NCBI GenBank assembly: GCA_006535965.1
Contig: QEAR01000046.1
Coordinates: 99,150 to 163,149, forward strand
Direction: 5' to 3'
Origin: Spizellomyces sp. 'palustris'
Taxonomy: Eukaryota; Chytridiomycota; Chytridiomycetes; Spizellomycetales; Spizellomycetaceae
DNA length: 64,000 bases
The translations under genes and the position numbers were made by a program. This document shows positions 35,579 through 46,123 of the stretch, one piece after another; positions within the stretch are counted from its first letter, which is position 1, and every line of letters starts with the position of its first letter. The notes below the pieces were generated by a model. It did not search any database. It saw only the letters and a list, made by a program, of their open reading frames with translations, and was not told where the DNA came from.

Positions 35579-36543
35579 TCAAGGCTTCTTTCCCTGGAAT
35601 GCCATCCAAATCTTTCTCATGGGATTATCCGGAGCCGCCGAATCTTCTGGACCCTGTGATTCGACTTCAACATCCACGAACCCAACTTGTTCCATCAAGG
35701 CTTTTAACGATTTCGTCGAATGAAGATACCGCACGGCGGGCCCCGCATTCTCTTCATTGGCGCGACCGCGCCACTCAACTTCCTGAAGAGCGCCAACACA
35801 TGTTCCCAAAAAAATGCCGTTAGATTCGAGTAGCAATAAGATACGTCTTAAAAATGCTTCACACTGAGCAGCGGAGAAAACATGCAAGACTGCCGACGCG
35901 GCGATATATGTTAGCGGTTCGATGCTCGCAGCCTCGACTGAACCGACGGCTCCAGCTGGGACAGCCATATCTCCAAATGCTGTCTTGACCGCGTGAATCC
36001 TCTCACTGTCATTGTACAGACTGTGTCCTAGTTTCCAATAGCCGTCGTGGAGGTCGGACGCGGCAATTTGTGACGCTGGAACTCCATCGTGGATGAGTGC
36101 GCGGACATCTGTTCCATAGGCGCAGCCCGCATCAAGGATGCGTGGGGGTCGCGAGTTTGACTTTTGGGCTTGCTGAAAGCTTTGGAGAATGGTGGGATAG
36201 AGAGGGTGTTTCGTGATGCGTGGCTCTAGGAACATGAGCGTTTGGACGCATTTGTATACATGCAACTGCGGGGACGGTATTAGCGCTCTGTTCAGCTATT
36301 GTTCACTAGGAGACAATGATGACCCACGTTTTCTCTACTCTCTCTCCAAACATTGAATACTCTTTCCTTTAGCGCGTTCAAATTCTGCTCTCCCGTGTAA
36401 GCCTTCAAGAACGCCAAACTGGCATCGGGTATCTCGTCCGGAGCAGGTGCGTCGGCGAACGAGTAATGATCTGGGTTGGGACGTGCATCATGCATGGCAG
36501 ACAATCTTGCTTTGGTCAGTCGCTGCGTCCCTTGTCTTTGCAA
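35579..36543 (-). CDS. SAM-dependent methyltransferase
   Basis: Exons 36543-36328 and 36265-35579 give 300 aa with phase 0 at the join. Motif I is clear (PPRILDAGCAYGTDVRAL), followed by the acidic post-I position (IAASDLHDGYWKLG), a strand with AASAVLHVFSAAQCEAFL (motif II-III area) and LLLESNGIFLGTCVG. This is a class I Rossmann methyltransferase. The substrate cannot be told; similar fungal proteins often act on small molecules. The start at 36543 is the first ATG; an in-frame ATG 16 codons later (MHDARPNPDHYSFADAP) is an equally good start. The 3' end abuts the 53-bp duplication. Confidence 0.82.
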
Positions 36544-37757
36544 GACGGCAGTTGTCGTTCGTTGAATCTATTTCTTGAACGGAGGGATTGTTTAACTCCT
36601 CCCCATTTTGTGGTTTTTCTGTCCGGGAGACACCATCCACACGCCTCCAGCCACCAAACGGACCAATTCGCCCAAAAATGGCATTTCATTGTGCAGCCAT
36701 GGCTCTGGTCATCGTGGAAGTTGACTCACAAGGCTTGGAGATTTTCCATGTCGTCATTTAGCTGTTGTTACGGAAACCCTATTTATCATTTACGGCGGGC
36801 GTTAAGATCGACCTATGTAGAAGAAGGAGAACACACAGCCGCTTATTTGTTTACAGCAGGGTGCAATGTCGCGCAACTCTGATCATCGAGGATCGACGAC
36901 ACCTGCTGTAGGTCATTCCATGTTATGGAATTGCAATCTCTGGGTTGGAATAATTCTTGTTTGTCAACGTGTTACCACATGGGGTACCCGTGTGCACTCC
37001 AAGTACGTCCAAGATGTGCCAAGTTTGTAATTTGACCCTCCGCCAATCGCAGCTTTGCATAATGTCCTTTCGGGCTTTTCCATTATAGTGTCAACATTGC
37101 AGACCTCTGTTTACATGGTATCTTCATTCGAAAATCATTTTCGTATATCCCGCCATCAGTTGCTGCATTTGAGATGAAAGGTTCAGCAGCGGGGTCTGTA
37201 GGGCCATATCACCGGTTTCCGGATGGACCGGGAGCCCGTCAGTGTCGGAAGGCGGGATGAATGGAACAAAAATGTTGATGGAGATTCGTGGACGTTCAAA
37301 ATTTAAGTTTTTTATCCTATTGCGCTTACTGACGTTTTTTCAATGCTTAACAAAGCATCAAGATGAACTGCAGCGCAGTAAGCAATATGTCACGAACTTT
37401 TCACTTATAGCCCATATAGCAGGGATGGGCAATCGCGCTGCGCTGCCTTTGGCAAATGTTGATGGATCACAAAGGCTGTTCGTCAGCAAAATATTTGTAG
37501 TAAAATGCAACACGTGTAGAGTCAAAAGGCAAAATGCACGATAGATCATGGTTTCTTGTACTGGCCGTTAAGATTCTGTGAAAAGAAAAAACGGTGGCCT
37601 TGCGAGTATGTGATGTCAAACATAAAAGAAGACGGAGAGGATTGTCTTACCTTCAAGACGAGGCTACAACGTCGATTGTCGCTTGGATGAGAACCTTCTG
37701 GAACAGGAACAGAACAGACCAGACGTCGTCCTTCTTTTGCAAACCACGACCAACGAA
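36544..37757. other. Intergenic stretch, no supported gene
   Basis: 1.2 kb with scattered short frames and no recognisable motif. An in-frame upstream ATG of the defensin-like gene occurs at 37683, but the signal peptide starts at 37758, so I treat 37683-37757 as leader. Confidence 0.5.
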
Positions 37758-38045
37758 ATGACCAAATACCTAGTAACCATCCTCACCTTCTTCGTTGTCC
37801 TATTCGTCCTCTGTGCGTCAGTGGCGGACGCCGACTCGTGTCGCGGCAAGCATCGGGCAAAGGAATACTCTGGTCCATGCATCAGAGAAGTATCTTGTCG
37901 GGATTACTGCAAGAATACAGAACACAAGCACACCGGAATTTACGAGCAGGATGGTTTCGGCAGGGCATGCTTCTGCTGTGATGGATGCCACACTGATAAC
38001 AATGGCAACTGCTGTGGCGAAACCACTGGCAAACCATGTAATTGA
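37758..38045 (+). CDS. Secreted defensin-like (CS-alpha-beta type) cysteine-rich peptide
   Basis: Single exon, 95 aa from the ATG at 37758, chosen because it opens a strong signal peptide (MTKYLVTILTFFVVLFVLCA). The mature part begins near DSCRGKH. Cysteine spacing is C28-x12-C41-x5-C47-x3-C51-x19-C71-x1-C73-x3-C77. The order GPC, C-x3-C and C-x-C is that of plant-type defensins (gamma-thionins). The fifth defensin cysteine (usually GxC) is missing, while an extra Cys follows the C-x-C pair, and four more Cys occur in a short C-terminal extension. Plant and some fungal defensins are antimicrobial membrane-active peptides; activity here is an inference. An upstream in-frame ATG (37683) would add 25 residues before the signal peptide. 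Confidence 0.68.
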   Translation: MTKYLVTILTFFVVLFVLCASVADADSCRGKHRAKEYSGPCIREVSCRDYCKNTEHKHTGIYEQDGFGRACFCCDGCHTDNNGNCCGETTGKPCN

Positions 38046-38111
38046 GTCCGCCGCGACTGTAGCCGTACCTGCGGAAGTTTAGCATATGTCCGCAGAAGGA
38101 TTTATTTTTTT

Positions 38112-38117
38112 AATAAA
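38112..38117 (+). promoter_or_regulatory. Polyadenylation signal AATAAA of the defensin-like gene
   Basis: aataaa 67 bases after the stop codon, in a T-rich context. Confidence 0.55.
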
Positions 38118-38599
38118 GTGTTCGCCCAACTTCCGACCTGTACCGCCCTTTGGGCTGATCGTCTAATCAATCCGTGCCGGCAACACGACGTGAGTACTGT
38201 TATTTACAATCGTGAGCGAGGACGGGGTTCAAAATGGCAGCTGCCAAATCGTTCACGAGCACATGTCAAAAACACAGCCCACCCGTAGTGCCAAAGAGCC
38301 AGAGGCTCAGTCCAGATTTCTAAGGCACAGTCACATAAACCTGTGGCTCAGACTGCCAAACGTCATTCCAGCAAACGAGGATCAGCTTTGCAAAAATGAC
38401 ACCTGACGTAGACCTGAGCAGTTTGATGAATGGCCCTTTCTGAAGGGGAAACAGCGGAGATGGGTCGATTCGTCTGTTCGGACATATCGATAGAGTAATG
38501 AGGTGTTGCAGCCAGCTGGCTCTGCGCTTCAATTTGTCACCTCCAACCTTTTGCCCGTTTATCATTTTGCCCACGTCACCCCGGTGTGGACTACCTCCA
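38118..38599. other. Intergenic stretch
   Basis: Promoter side of the ankyrin gene; nothing else recognised. Confidence 0.5.
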
Positions 38600-38606
38600 T
38601 ATAAAA
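38600..38606 (+). promoter_or_regulatory. TATA box of the ankyrin gene
   Basis: tataaaa in ccatataaaacccc, 67 bases upstream of the ATG at 38667. Confidence 0.65.
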
Positions 38607-38666
38607 CCCCACCGTCTTCCAGTCCTCGCCGGATAAATCAAAAACTTTTAAGCTTTCGGACAAACA

Positions 38667-39456
38667 ATGCATATTCAACCAACAAAACGCTCTCGACCAC
38701 GGTCTCTCTCGGAACCTATCAAATGGTCCTCCATTGTAAAAATGCCAGCATCAACATGGACGCGGTTATGGGATAAGCGAAGCATAGACTTTGGGTTACA
38801 TGCTGCGTGTTCTGGTGAGCCATTTGTGATGCCTTGAACCATTCCATACATCCAAAACTGACCCTACTCCATGGATAGCTGGCGATATTGGCTGGGTCAA
38901 ATTTGCTCTCGACAACGGCCAGTCTGTGAACGCTGTTTTTCACGGCATGACGCCTCTGCACGTTTCATCTGGACAAGGTGACATTGGGGTCATCCGGCTT
39001 CTTATCCAACGTGGTGCATATGTAAATGGACCAAGACTATCGAAAACCCGCAGCGCCGACAATCTGAACGACCTATACCACCAGCCGGAAGGCTCATCCT
39101 TGACCATTCGTGGTCAAACCGCTCTTCATTTTGCCGCTGCAAACGGGCACCTGGAAGTCGTTCGCGAATTGCTAGTACATGGAGCATGTCCAACAATACG
39201 AGACGAATTCAACTGCTCTCCCATAGATGTTGCGGCCGCAGTTGGGAGGAGGGACATTGTAGATGTTTTGCTGCGAACCGCCCAGGTGTGGGATACAAAA
39301 GAACGCGACGTTGACAGACAATCTGTACATTCGAGAAAGAGCAAAAGGATTTCATTGTGGGGTGCAAGGCGAAATAGCTTCCTAGACCGTCCATATCGAT
39401 TCTCATTGAAGCCGATCATTCCCTCTGGTCGTGTGGTGCCTGTTGCTGCTTCGTGA
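38667..39456 (+). CDS. Ankyrin-repeat protein
   Basis: Exons 38667-38814 and 38879-39456 give 241 aa with correct phase. After a basic N-terminus (TKRSRPRSLSEPIKWSSIV), ankyrin repeats begin at the splice junction. They read GLHAACSAGDIGWVKFALDN, GMTPLHVSSGQGDIGVIRLL and GQTALHFAAANGHLEVVREL. The fourth, SPIDVAAAVGRRDIVDVLLR, completes about four repeats interrupted by a Ser-rich insert (residues about 95-115). The C-terminus is basic and Ser/Arg-rich. Ankyrin repeats mediate protein binding; partners are unknown. The protein is short, so probably an adaptor. Confidence 0.88.
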
Positions 39457-39724
39457 TATGGACGATAGGAATATTGAGACGCGGATTGGGCCAGTTATCG
39501 ATACCCTGTTTTGATTGTATATATTTGTTGCATTTGTGTAAATAGGAATACTAGTCTTTTTTGCACATTATTTTTTGCGTCAGTTTTGTTGAGCAGTTAC
39601 AGGGCACGTCGGGGAGTCCACGTACGTAATGGATTCGTCACGTGAGGCAGGTGATGATTCATCACAATTATCACATCCAATGTTCGCACACTCTCCACTT
39701 CCACACCTTCTTTGCTTGAGAGGC

Positions 39725-41184
39725 ATGTCATCCCCGAAGCGTCCACCGGTTATTGAGTCTCCAACTGAGGACCCCGATTTTATTGGTTACGCTCAGGCTG
39801 CCGGAGCACGAGGATATGGGGCTATCCCGGGATCTCCCTCCAGCGCCCCGCCCATCTTTGTCGCCCCACCGGCGTACTTGAATGACAATGACCTGCCAGA
39901 TGACTTGTAGGTTGCTGTTGACTGTAGGTTGGAAACAATAACGGTACAAACGGATTTGACTTTCCGACAGCAAATATGGAGTGTCGGTTGCCAATGCGGA
40001 CCTTGCCATTCGCCTCGGTATGTATTGCTCATGCAGACGACGAGAGAAACCAAAAGCGTAGAGATGCTAGAATATTCACTTCTTGATCATATTTAAACAG
40101 CATTTGTCAGAAAAGTCTATACCATACTCGCCTGCCAACTCGGTTTGACCGGCGCGGTATCCGCTCTTTTCATGACAAATGAAACGGTGAAGCAATGGGT
40201 GCAAACCAAGTGCGTATAGCTGAGCTAGTGAGATTCGCAGTTACGAGATACTATTTGAATCTCACCTACAATGTTCCCTCTAGCATATGGGCAATGTACC
40301 TTTCATGGCTCGCGACGTTTGGCGTGCTATTCGCTCTGATAGTCAAGCGTAGATCTCATCCAGTAAACTTGTACGTTACATCTCGCGTCAAATGCTGATG
40401 TCATGCTCTTGACTGAAATAGCTGCTTGGGTACTACAGGTGGCTCCTGGGGCTTTTCACCCTCCTGGAAGCGTATTCGATTGGCACTGTCGGTGAGTGAC
40501 TAATATACCCTTTGGGTTCCTGAATTCGGTCTAAAAGTGGTTTATGTTCTACCGCCTAGTGTCCTTTTTTGACTCTGTGACAGTCCTACAAGCCGTTGTC
40601 TTGACTTTTGCGCTGTATGTCGGGTTACTGTGAATTGAGTGCTGTGCCAATCATTGGTTTGACAATAACTCTCATCGTTGCAGATTTGTGGGGTTGACGC
40701 TCTTTACACTGCAGAGCAAGTATGATTTTTCTTCATGGGGCCCCTTCCTATTTGGCACTCTTTGGGTAAGTGATTCTCCGACTTGCTAGACGACGTGTAT
40801 TCAACGTTTTCCCATTTATGAATATTTTAGGTGATCATCATAGGAACATTCATTCAAATCTTCTTGCCATACAATTCAACCTTCAACCTCATCATTGCCG
40901 TTGCGACTGCCGTTTTGTTTTGTGCATTTATTGTTTACGTACGTTTATGAGATTGGGAGCTACATGATCATAGCATGAAGAATAATGGATCATCTCCTCT
41001 AGGACACGCAACAAATCTTTGCCAAGCTAAGTCCCGAGGAATATATTGCAGCGGCTGTGGAGGTACGTTAATGCTAGCCTCTTGAAAACAAATGTCAGGA
41101 ATGTAGACCTTTTTTCAACAGCTCTACCTGGACCTCATCAATTTGTTTTTGGCGATCCTCCGGATTTTGGACTCGCGTGACTGA
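39725..41184 (+). CDS. Bax inhibitor-1 / Lifeguard (TMBIM) family protein
   Basis: Ten exons were placed: 39725-39906, 39971-40017, 40101-40209, 40284-40370, 40439-40491, 40560-40614, 40684-40765, 40831-40938, 41003-41062 and 41122-41184. All phases agree, for 281 aa. A Pro-rich N-terminus is followed by the conserved entry IRLAFVRKVYTILACQLGLT. Six or seven hydrophobic helices follow, including AMYLSWLATFGVLFALIV and the family motif LWLLGLFTLLEAYSIGTV. The end reads FAKLSPEEYIAAAVELYLDL with a final IRILDSRD-like tail, the hallmark of Lifeguard proteins. Known members leak Ca2+ from ER or Golgi and suppress cell death. An in-frame ATG at 39629 exists; I prefer 39725 because the added residues are not family-like. 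Confidence 0.93.
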
Positions 41185-41967
41185 AAGCCATCAAAGTGCA
41201 TTATTTGCGTCTAATTTGACAGCCCTCTTGAACTAGCAATCTGCGGTAATCCTGTATATGTGTATTTTCAATCTGTATTTTGGATCTGATTCTGAATGTA
41301 AAGCACGTGTCCTCATGTGACTTGTTGAACGCTATGGCAACAGCCCTGCTTTTATTCTTCCTGAATTTTCATTTTCACATGCCGCGTCTCGTCCTCGTCT
41401 CGCCCAGCGTCTCGCCCTCGCTGCCCAGCCGTGCGCAGCTGCGGGCGGGTTTTCTCCCCTCGCTCATGCAAACCAGATACCGTCTGTGCGAAGTACAAAT
41501 GTGCAGGTACGTTTGAGCTATGCATCCCCGAATCCCTGTGAACACCGCCCAAAGACACTCCGAAAAGTGATGAGTTTAGTCGAAACAAAATGATAGGAAT
41601 AGCCGTCAGATGGTCCTAGGACCAGTTGATGTATGAAAATCGCTCTGACACGTTGACGTCTCTTTGAGATTGGGATTGGGGGACGATAGGGATGAGTGCA
41701 TGGCATCAATCTGATCCTCTTTGTCGTATAGGTCACGGCGACGAGTTTGAATACTGTGCTGTGAGACTTTCTATTCAGTTGCTTAAGGTGGCAACGAGAT
41801 GAGAAATGGTTTGTTCTTGTTTATTGGGTTGTGAGTTAATCTGTATAGACAGTCCTTTATTGTATATGTTTAATGTTTACAAATACGATACAAAAAAATG
41901 TACAAATGTCTCTAAAAAGACAGATCGTCCAAAAGAGCCTACATCCCGCCCCGTCTGTTTAGTGATA
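41185..41967. other. Intergenic stretch, no supported gene
   Basis: About 780 bases between two converging genes; CpG- and pyrimidine-rich at 41390-41460. No motif-bearing frame. Confidence 0.5.
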
Positions 41968-42186
41968 TCAAACTCGGTTTGCAGCTTGACTAAACGCTTT
42001 TCGTAGTTTGTCCAAAGCGGCATCTGATCCCACTAATGCATTTCGTCGCAAATAGGTTTTGGCAGGTACAACGTCGTCAAGCGTCTCAATAGGAAGATGA
42101 CGATTGGGTGTCCATGATGAGGTAGGGGTGAGAAGGAGGGACGTGGATTGGAGAGTTGTCGTTGTGGTGGATGAACTTGGCAGCAT
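41968..42186 (-). CDS. Small hypothetical protein, 72 aa
   Basis: Single exon on the minus strand with ATG at 42186 and a TATA box 55 bases upstream (ttata at 42241-42246, read as tataaa on the minus strand). The N-terminus is Ser/Thr-rich (SSSTTTTTLQSTSLLLTPTS) and the C-terminus helical (ALVGSDAALDKLRKAFSQA). I do not recognise it. The short length and lack of homology recall keep confidence moderate; promoter context favours a real gene. Confidence 0.5.
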   Translation of the reverse strand: MLPSSSTTTTTLQSTSLLLTPTSSWTPNRHLPIETLDDVVPAKTYLRRNALVGSDAALDKLRKAFSQAANRV

Positions 42187-42240
42187 GTTGGAGTGGTGAA
42201 TTATTGCGAGCAAGGAAAAGGAATTGGCCGTTGAGGTTCC

Positions 42241-42246
42241 TTTATA
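42241..42246 (-). promoter_or_regulatory. TATA box of the 72-aa gene
   Basis: tataaa on the minus strand, 55 bases before the ATG. Confidence 0.5.
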
Positions 42247-42518
42247 CCTCTTCCAACTAGAATCCGCAGTTGAAAACTGCGCCAAAAGTCTTTTTCTCTT
42301 CCTTGTCTTCCTTTCGTTTTTTTCCATTGAAAATCTCCCTACGTCACCATACAATGACCGAGGAAAAAAACGGCAGAGGATTGGGGTATGGCAAAGATTT
42401 CCAACTTCACAGAAAAAGCAAAAAAGTTGGTCGGAATTTGAAATTTCTTTTCTTTCAACCAACAAAAGCGCACCTGGGATCATGCTGATATAATACAGAC
42501 TTGCATGGCGTTTCGCAA

Positions 42519-42604
42519 GCTTCTGTGGCGCAATTGGTTAGCGCGTTCGGCTGTTATCTGTGATAGCTACCGAGAGGTTGCCAGTTCGACCCTGGCCAGG
42601 AGCG
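42519..42604 (+). tRNA. tRNA-Asn (GTT) with 12-nt intron
   Basis: The mature 74-nt cloverleaf has acceptor GCTTCTG/CAGGAGC with G discriminator, anticodon stem TTCGG/CCGAG and T arm GCCAG-TTCGACC-CTGGC. The anticodon is GTT (42553-42555). A 12-nt intron (tctgtgatagct, 42557-42568) sits one base 3' of the anticodon, the canonical position for nuclear tRNA introns. No CCA is encoded. Confidence 0.93.
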
Positions 42605-42622
42605 TCCCCAGATGAAAGTGGA

Positions 42623-42629
42623 TTTTTTT
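42623..42629 (+). terminator. Pol III terminator of tRNA-Asn
   Basis: A run of seven T residues 19 bases after the tRNA. Confidence 0.75.
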
Positions 42630-43029
42630 GCCATTATACTCGACTACCACGAGGCCTTTTTTTTATATATATTTAGCGGTTTTTTGTTTGTTTGTTTTTT
42701 TTTGACAGGAACGACATTAGCAGTCGAATAGGCAGTGCAAAGCTTCGGACGAATACTTGTGGTCTCATGAACTCGACAAGATATCGAAACCATATGGCGC
42801 GCACCCGTTGGATAACACGAGCGCAACATGCCAATCAATTTAGCCATGTTTGCCAATTACGCATAGCCTTCATAGGAAGGTCACTTAATTCATAAAAAAT
42901 AACTGGTCAACTTGACGCAATCGAATAGTTATCACGGGTCCAATATATTCGTTGCGTATACGCACACAGGTAAACAAATGATAAATTTTCCAAATATATC
43001 CCATGGCCACATAGCTAGTCCCCACAGTA

Positions 43030-43446
43030 TCAAGCGTCAAAGCATGCACAGACATATGACAACGCTCCCTCCTTCATCACTCTGGTGTTCTTTACGAACT
43101 GCTGATTAGCAAACAGCAGTTTGGCTTCGATGCCATCCCGTCCTTTTGTGTAATCCTCGCAGTACACGCCGTCCCTACTGCATGCCTGTGACTCCTGGAT
43201 AAGATCATTGAGGTCTTGTTTCACGAGATCTGTCTCGCTGTGGTCGCTGTAGCCATTGGCCATTTGCACCTGATCTGACAAGATGTTTGCGATACCGCGA
43301 GCGCCAACGTGTTGTTCTGCGGCAATTTGCATGCAGTTTTGGTTCGAGTTCGTGCGGCACTTGATGCCTGGTAAGGCCGTGGCTGGAAGGGTGAAGGCGA
43401 GCAGAGGAACTACCACCGAGAGAAATGAGGAACAGTCGAAACGCAT
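43030..43446 (-). CDS. Small secreted cysteine-containing protein, unknown function
   Basis: Single exon, 138 aa from the ATG at 43446. I chose this start because it opens a signal peptide (MRFDCSSFLSVVVPLLAFTL, cleavage near ALP). The frame stays open 26 codons further upstream without a signal-like sequence. The mature part has about seven cysteines (KCRTNSNQNCM, QACSRDGVYCEDY, YVCACF) spread between helical segments (NILSDQVQMANGYSDHSETD). A TATA box lies about 140 bases upstream (43586-43592). Family not recognised; effector-like small secreted protein by inference. Confidence 0.65.
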   Translation of the reverse strand: MRFDCSSFLSVVVPLLAFTLPATALPGIKCRTNSNQNCMQIAAEQHVGARGIANILSDQVQMANGYSDHSETDLVKQDLNDLIQESQACSRDGVYCEDYTKGRDGIEAKLLFANQQFVKNTRVMKEGALSYVCACFDA

Positions 43447-43585
43447 TTTGGGGTTGAGGAATGTATCTAAGGACACACAATCGTTGTGTGAGATGTTTGC
43501 ACAATCCCAATGATCAACTACCACTTTACCTGTTGGAAGATGGCTAGGGATATTGATATGCGGGTAAGGATACGGATGCGTTGCC

Positions 43586-43592
43586 TTTTATA
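43586..43592 (-). promoter_or_regulatory. TATA box of the small secreted protein gene
   Basis: tataaaa on the minus strand, about 140 bases upstream of the ATG at 43446. Confidence 0.5.
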
Positions 43593-44981
43593 GGCCTGTG
43601 GGGTACCCGGTTGCAGAACCATCTTCAGCCATCCCCAGCCGTTATAGGCGGCGACTTCCTCCCACAGTAAACAACCGACTTGCGCCCTCCGACGAACTTT
43701 TCTTCCTCACTGCGGTAAACAAATTTTACAAAAGTGGACATTAGGTGCAGCCAGGATATCGTTTTCCGTGTTGTGCGCATGCACAGCGGCCATGTGATGG
43801 CGGGAAGCAGGCAGTGGATGTACAGAGTATTGGACGCTGAAGAGCATTGCCGACTTGCGGGTCTCCAGGTGCTACACGTCTTAGCACAGCTCCCTCCAGA
43901 TAACGAAAGCGACCGCCTTCTGCAGCGACGAGCGGTTGTCTTTTCGCTGGATCGGAGGTTCGCGCACGCGTCGGAGGGCGCAGTTGAAAATATGGAATGT
44001 TCCCCGCCACTGATGACTTTACCCGTTTGCGGTACCGCAGGTCCGCAACAGAAAATGCACACCCATTGTCTTTAGCAGATTCAAATATGTTACCATTGGA
44101 TTCAAATATATACCATTGGTCAAATATGTACCATTGTTCTCAACAGATTCGAATATTATAAACAATGGAACAATGATCATAAATCACCTTTGGCATGAAG
44201 TGAACCCTGAATTGGGGGCATTGGTACCATTAGTCACTTTGGAAAACTTTTTTGTACCTATAAAGCTTTGCAAAAATTGCGGCTGCACAGTTTCCCTTCT
44301 AGAGGTAAATAGGCGTCAAACATGTGGTCTTTGGCGTTCAACCTTTTTGACAGAACTTTTGAAAAAAAGTCCAACATTGCCAGGACATCGCAACGAGAAT
44401 TAGTTTACAACCCAACACACTTGCTTTGCGCATGTCCAGAACATCCTTGTTGCATTTGCCATCCTTGGCAATATTACCGAACAATGATCCGAACATCCGT
44501 CCTTGGCTCTGCCGCATGTTTCCTGTCTGCATCTTCTCCCTGTAAAGTCTCTTTTGCTGTGATCTCGATGGACAAGACGCGATCCAGTTTACAAAAGTAA
44601 TATCATAAGAAATCTTTACTGTTATTCCGCTGACTGCTTGACAAGCTAGTAGGTAAAATACCAGATAAAGCAGTATCACTTGAAACCATAACAAAGTCTA
44701 ATAGTTCACTTTGGAATAGCAGTGAGGACAACCAAAACTGTAGAAAACTTGTAGTAATAGTTGCAATCCCCAAATACTAGCACCACGATTCCCAAGTGAA
44801 GCAAGCCGCGTTCAAAACGGCCTCGACAAACGATACTAAAGTGAACGTGAAACATTTTGTATCTCTGGGCATTGAAATGTGAGTGCAAATGATGACACCC
44901 AAGCCGAATAGACCCAACTCAACGGTAGCTCTATTGGCCACCACTTAATAATAGTGCATCCCGGCATCAAACATTATCCCA
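43593..44981. other. Intergenic region with short repeats
   Basis: Overlapping open frames at 43625-44075 lie on both strands with no motif support. A three-copy short repeat lies at 44077-44136. A minus-strand frame at 44338-44694 starts with a hydrophobic stretch but has no ATG. No gene is supported. Confidence 0.45.
44077..44136. repeat. Short degenerate tandem repeat, about 20 bp x 3
   Basis: Three adjacent copies of (at)tcaaatat(g)t(t)accattgg, directly visible; a fourth partial copy (gattcgaatatta) follows at about 44146. Confidence 0.8.
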
Positions 44982-45528
44982 TCAACGACTACCTTTCTTC
45001 ATCAGAGACGCATAGGTTCCCTTGTAACCTGTGGCGCGACTGACAGCGATGGCTTTCATGCACCGCTTCTTCTTGACGTCGCGGCAGTTGAGGTGGTCCA
45101 TCCGATGCTGTTGGGATCGGTTCACCGGAGATGGGCAAGCGTACATATTGTCCGGATGGTCGCTCCCGCCGTTCTTGCGGGAGATGATGTGGCATCTACA
45201 TCCGCATTATACATAAGAAAGATAGACACAATTGGTTTTTCGCAGGGGTCCATTACCTGCCTTGACCACTTTTAACAGCCATCTTTGTACTCGTGGTGCG
45301 TTTGACTTGACGACAGCACCCATCCGTCTTGCGAGCTTTGGTCACGACGTGCTGATCGATGCGCAAAGTCTTACGGGTGCCGCGATTGTTGTAGTATTGG
45401 GTGCCGTCAGCGCGCCGGTACACCTTTAGAACCCGATTGTCGGTGCGATGAACGTATTTCTCGCGTTTGCACATGTTGCACTTTGAGAAATCTTGACCAA
45501 AGGCCTTGTAAGTGATCCATGCTACCAT
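44982..45528 (-). CDS. Small HNH-like (His-Me finger) protein
   Basis: Exons 45528-45257 and 45195-44982 give 161 aa with correct phase; the 61-nt intron has donor gtaatg and acceptor gatgtag. After a short hydrophobic start (MVAWITYKAF) comes a C-x2-C pair (KCNMCKREKYVHRTDNR) and a basic strand-rich segment (KVYRRADGTQYYNNRGTRK). The splice creates RCHIISRKNGGSDHPDNMYA, which resembles the H-I-x-x-x-x-x-G-G-x-D-x-P-x-N core of HNH nucleases, followed by NRSQQHRMDHL and a final CRDVKKKRC. Whether it is catalytic is unproven. The frame is open for 17 codons upstream without an ATG, so an upstream exon is possible. It could be a nuclease domain of a mobile element or a host protein. Confidence 0.55.
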
Positions 45529-46086
45529 ATACCCTGAGCCGCCTATCAAGAGGCCAAAACAGAATACTTTTGCAACCAAAAGTCAATTAGTGGAACCATG
45601 CTGTGTCGCTGCTGTGTTTGCGTTTATGGGTGAGTCTTTGTCCCACTAATTGTTTTCATGCGAGAGAAAAGTTGAAACGCCCAACATTGCAGGTGTTATA
45701 TCGAATACGCTGCATGGCATCACGTGATCTCACATGAGACATGTCGTATTTGGGGAAAGTTTCGCTCTCAACGGACAATACACGATCTAGTAATATCAAC
45801 AGGAATCTTTTACGTATAATCCGTCCAAGGACATAACGGGTTAGGGTTACAAAGGTGTCCCAGGTGGGTAAATGTTTAGAATTGCAAGTAGGGGTTATCT
45901 AGGAATACCAGTGAAGACAACCAAAATTGAAGGCTTGCAATGAAACTTAAGCGATACCATTCGAACCGCTTGACTGGTGAATCCACGTGTAGTTGGTCAT
46001 CTGATCTCACATGAACTGCACAGTCACCCACAGGAGAATTCTGAAACACACAATCCACAGTCGCTAAACAACGTTGCACTTCTCAG
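45529..46086. other. Intergenic stretch
   Basis: Promoter side of U6 and upstream side of the HNH-like gene; contains a possible missing 5' exon of the latter (the acceptor-like ttgcaaaag at about 45573) but none could be confirmed. Confidence 0.45.
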
Positions 46087-46096
46087 TATATATATC
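46087..46096 (+). promoter_or_regulatory. TATA box of U6 snRNA
   Basis: tatatatatc about 30 bases upstream of the U6 5' end, the usual distance for U6 Pol III promoters. Confidence 0.65.
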
Positions 46097-46123
46097 AAAT
46101 CACTTCTGATATTCATTGTCAAG

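Noticed and set aside
43625-44075. Overlapping 110-145-codon frames on both strands
   Set aside because: Neither has a recognisable domain or splice structure, and the Cys/Ser/Arg-rich composition looks random.
44338-44694. Hydrophobic-start minus-strand frame resembling a signal peptide
   Set aside because: It has no ATG (begins with TTG) and no supported upstream exon.
45840-45850. Telomere-like ggttagggtta
   Set aside because: A single copy is not a telomere tract and flanking sequence is ordinary.
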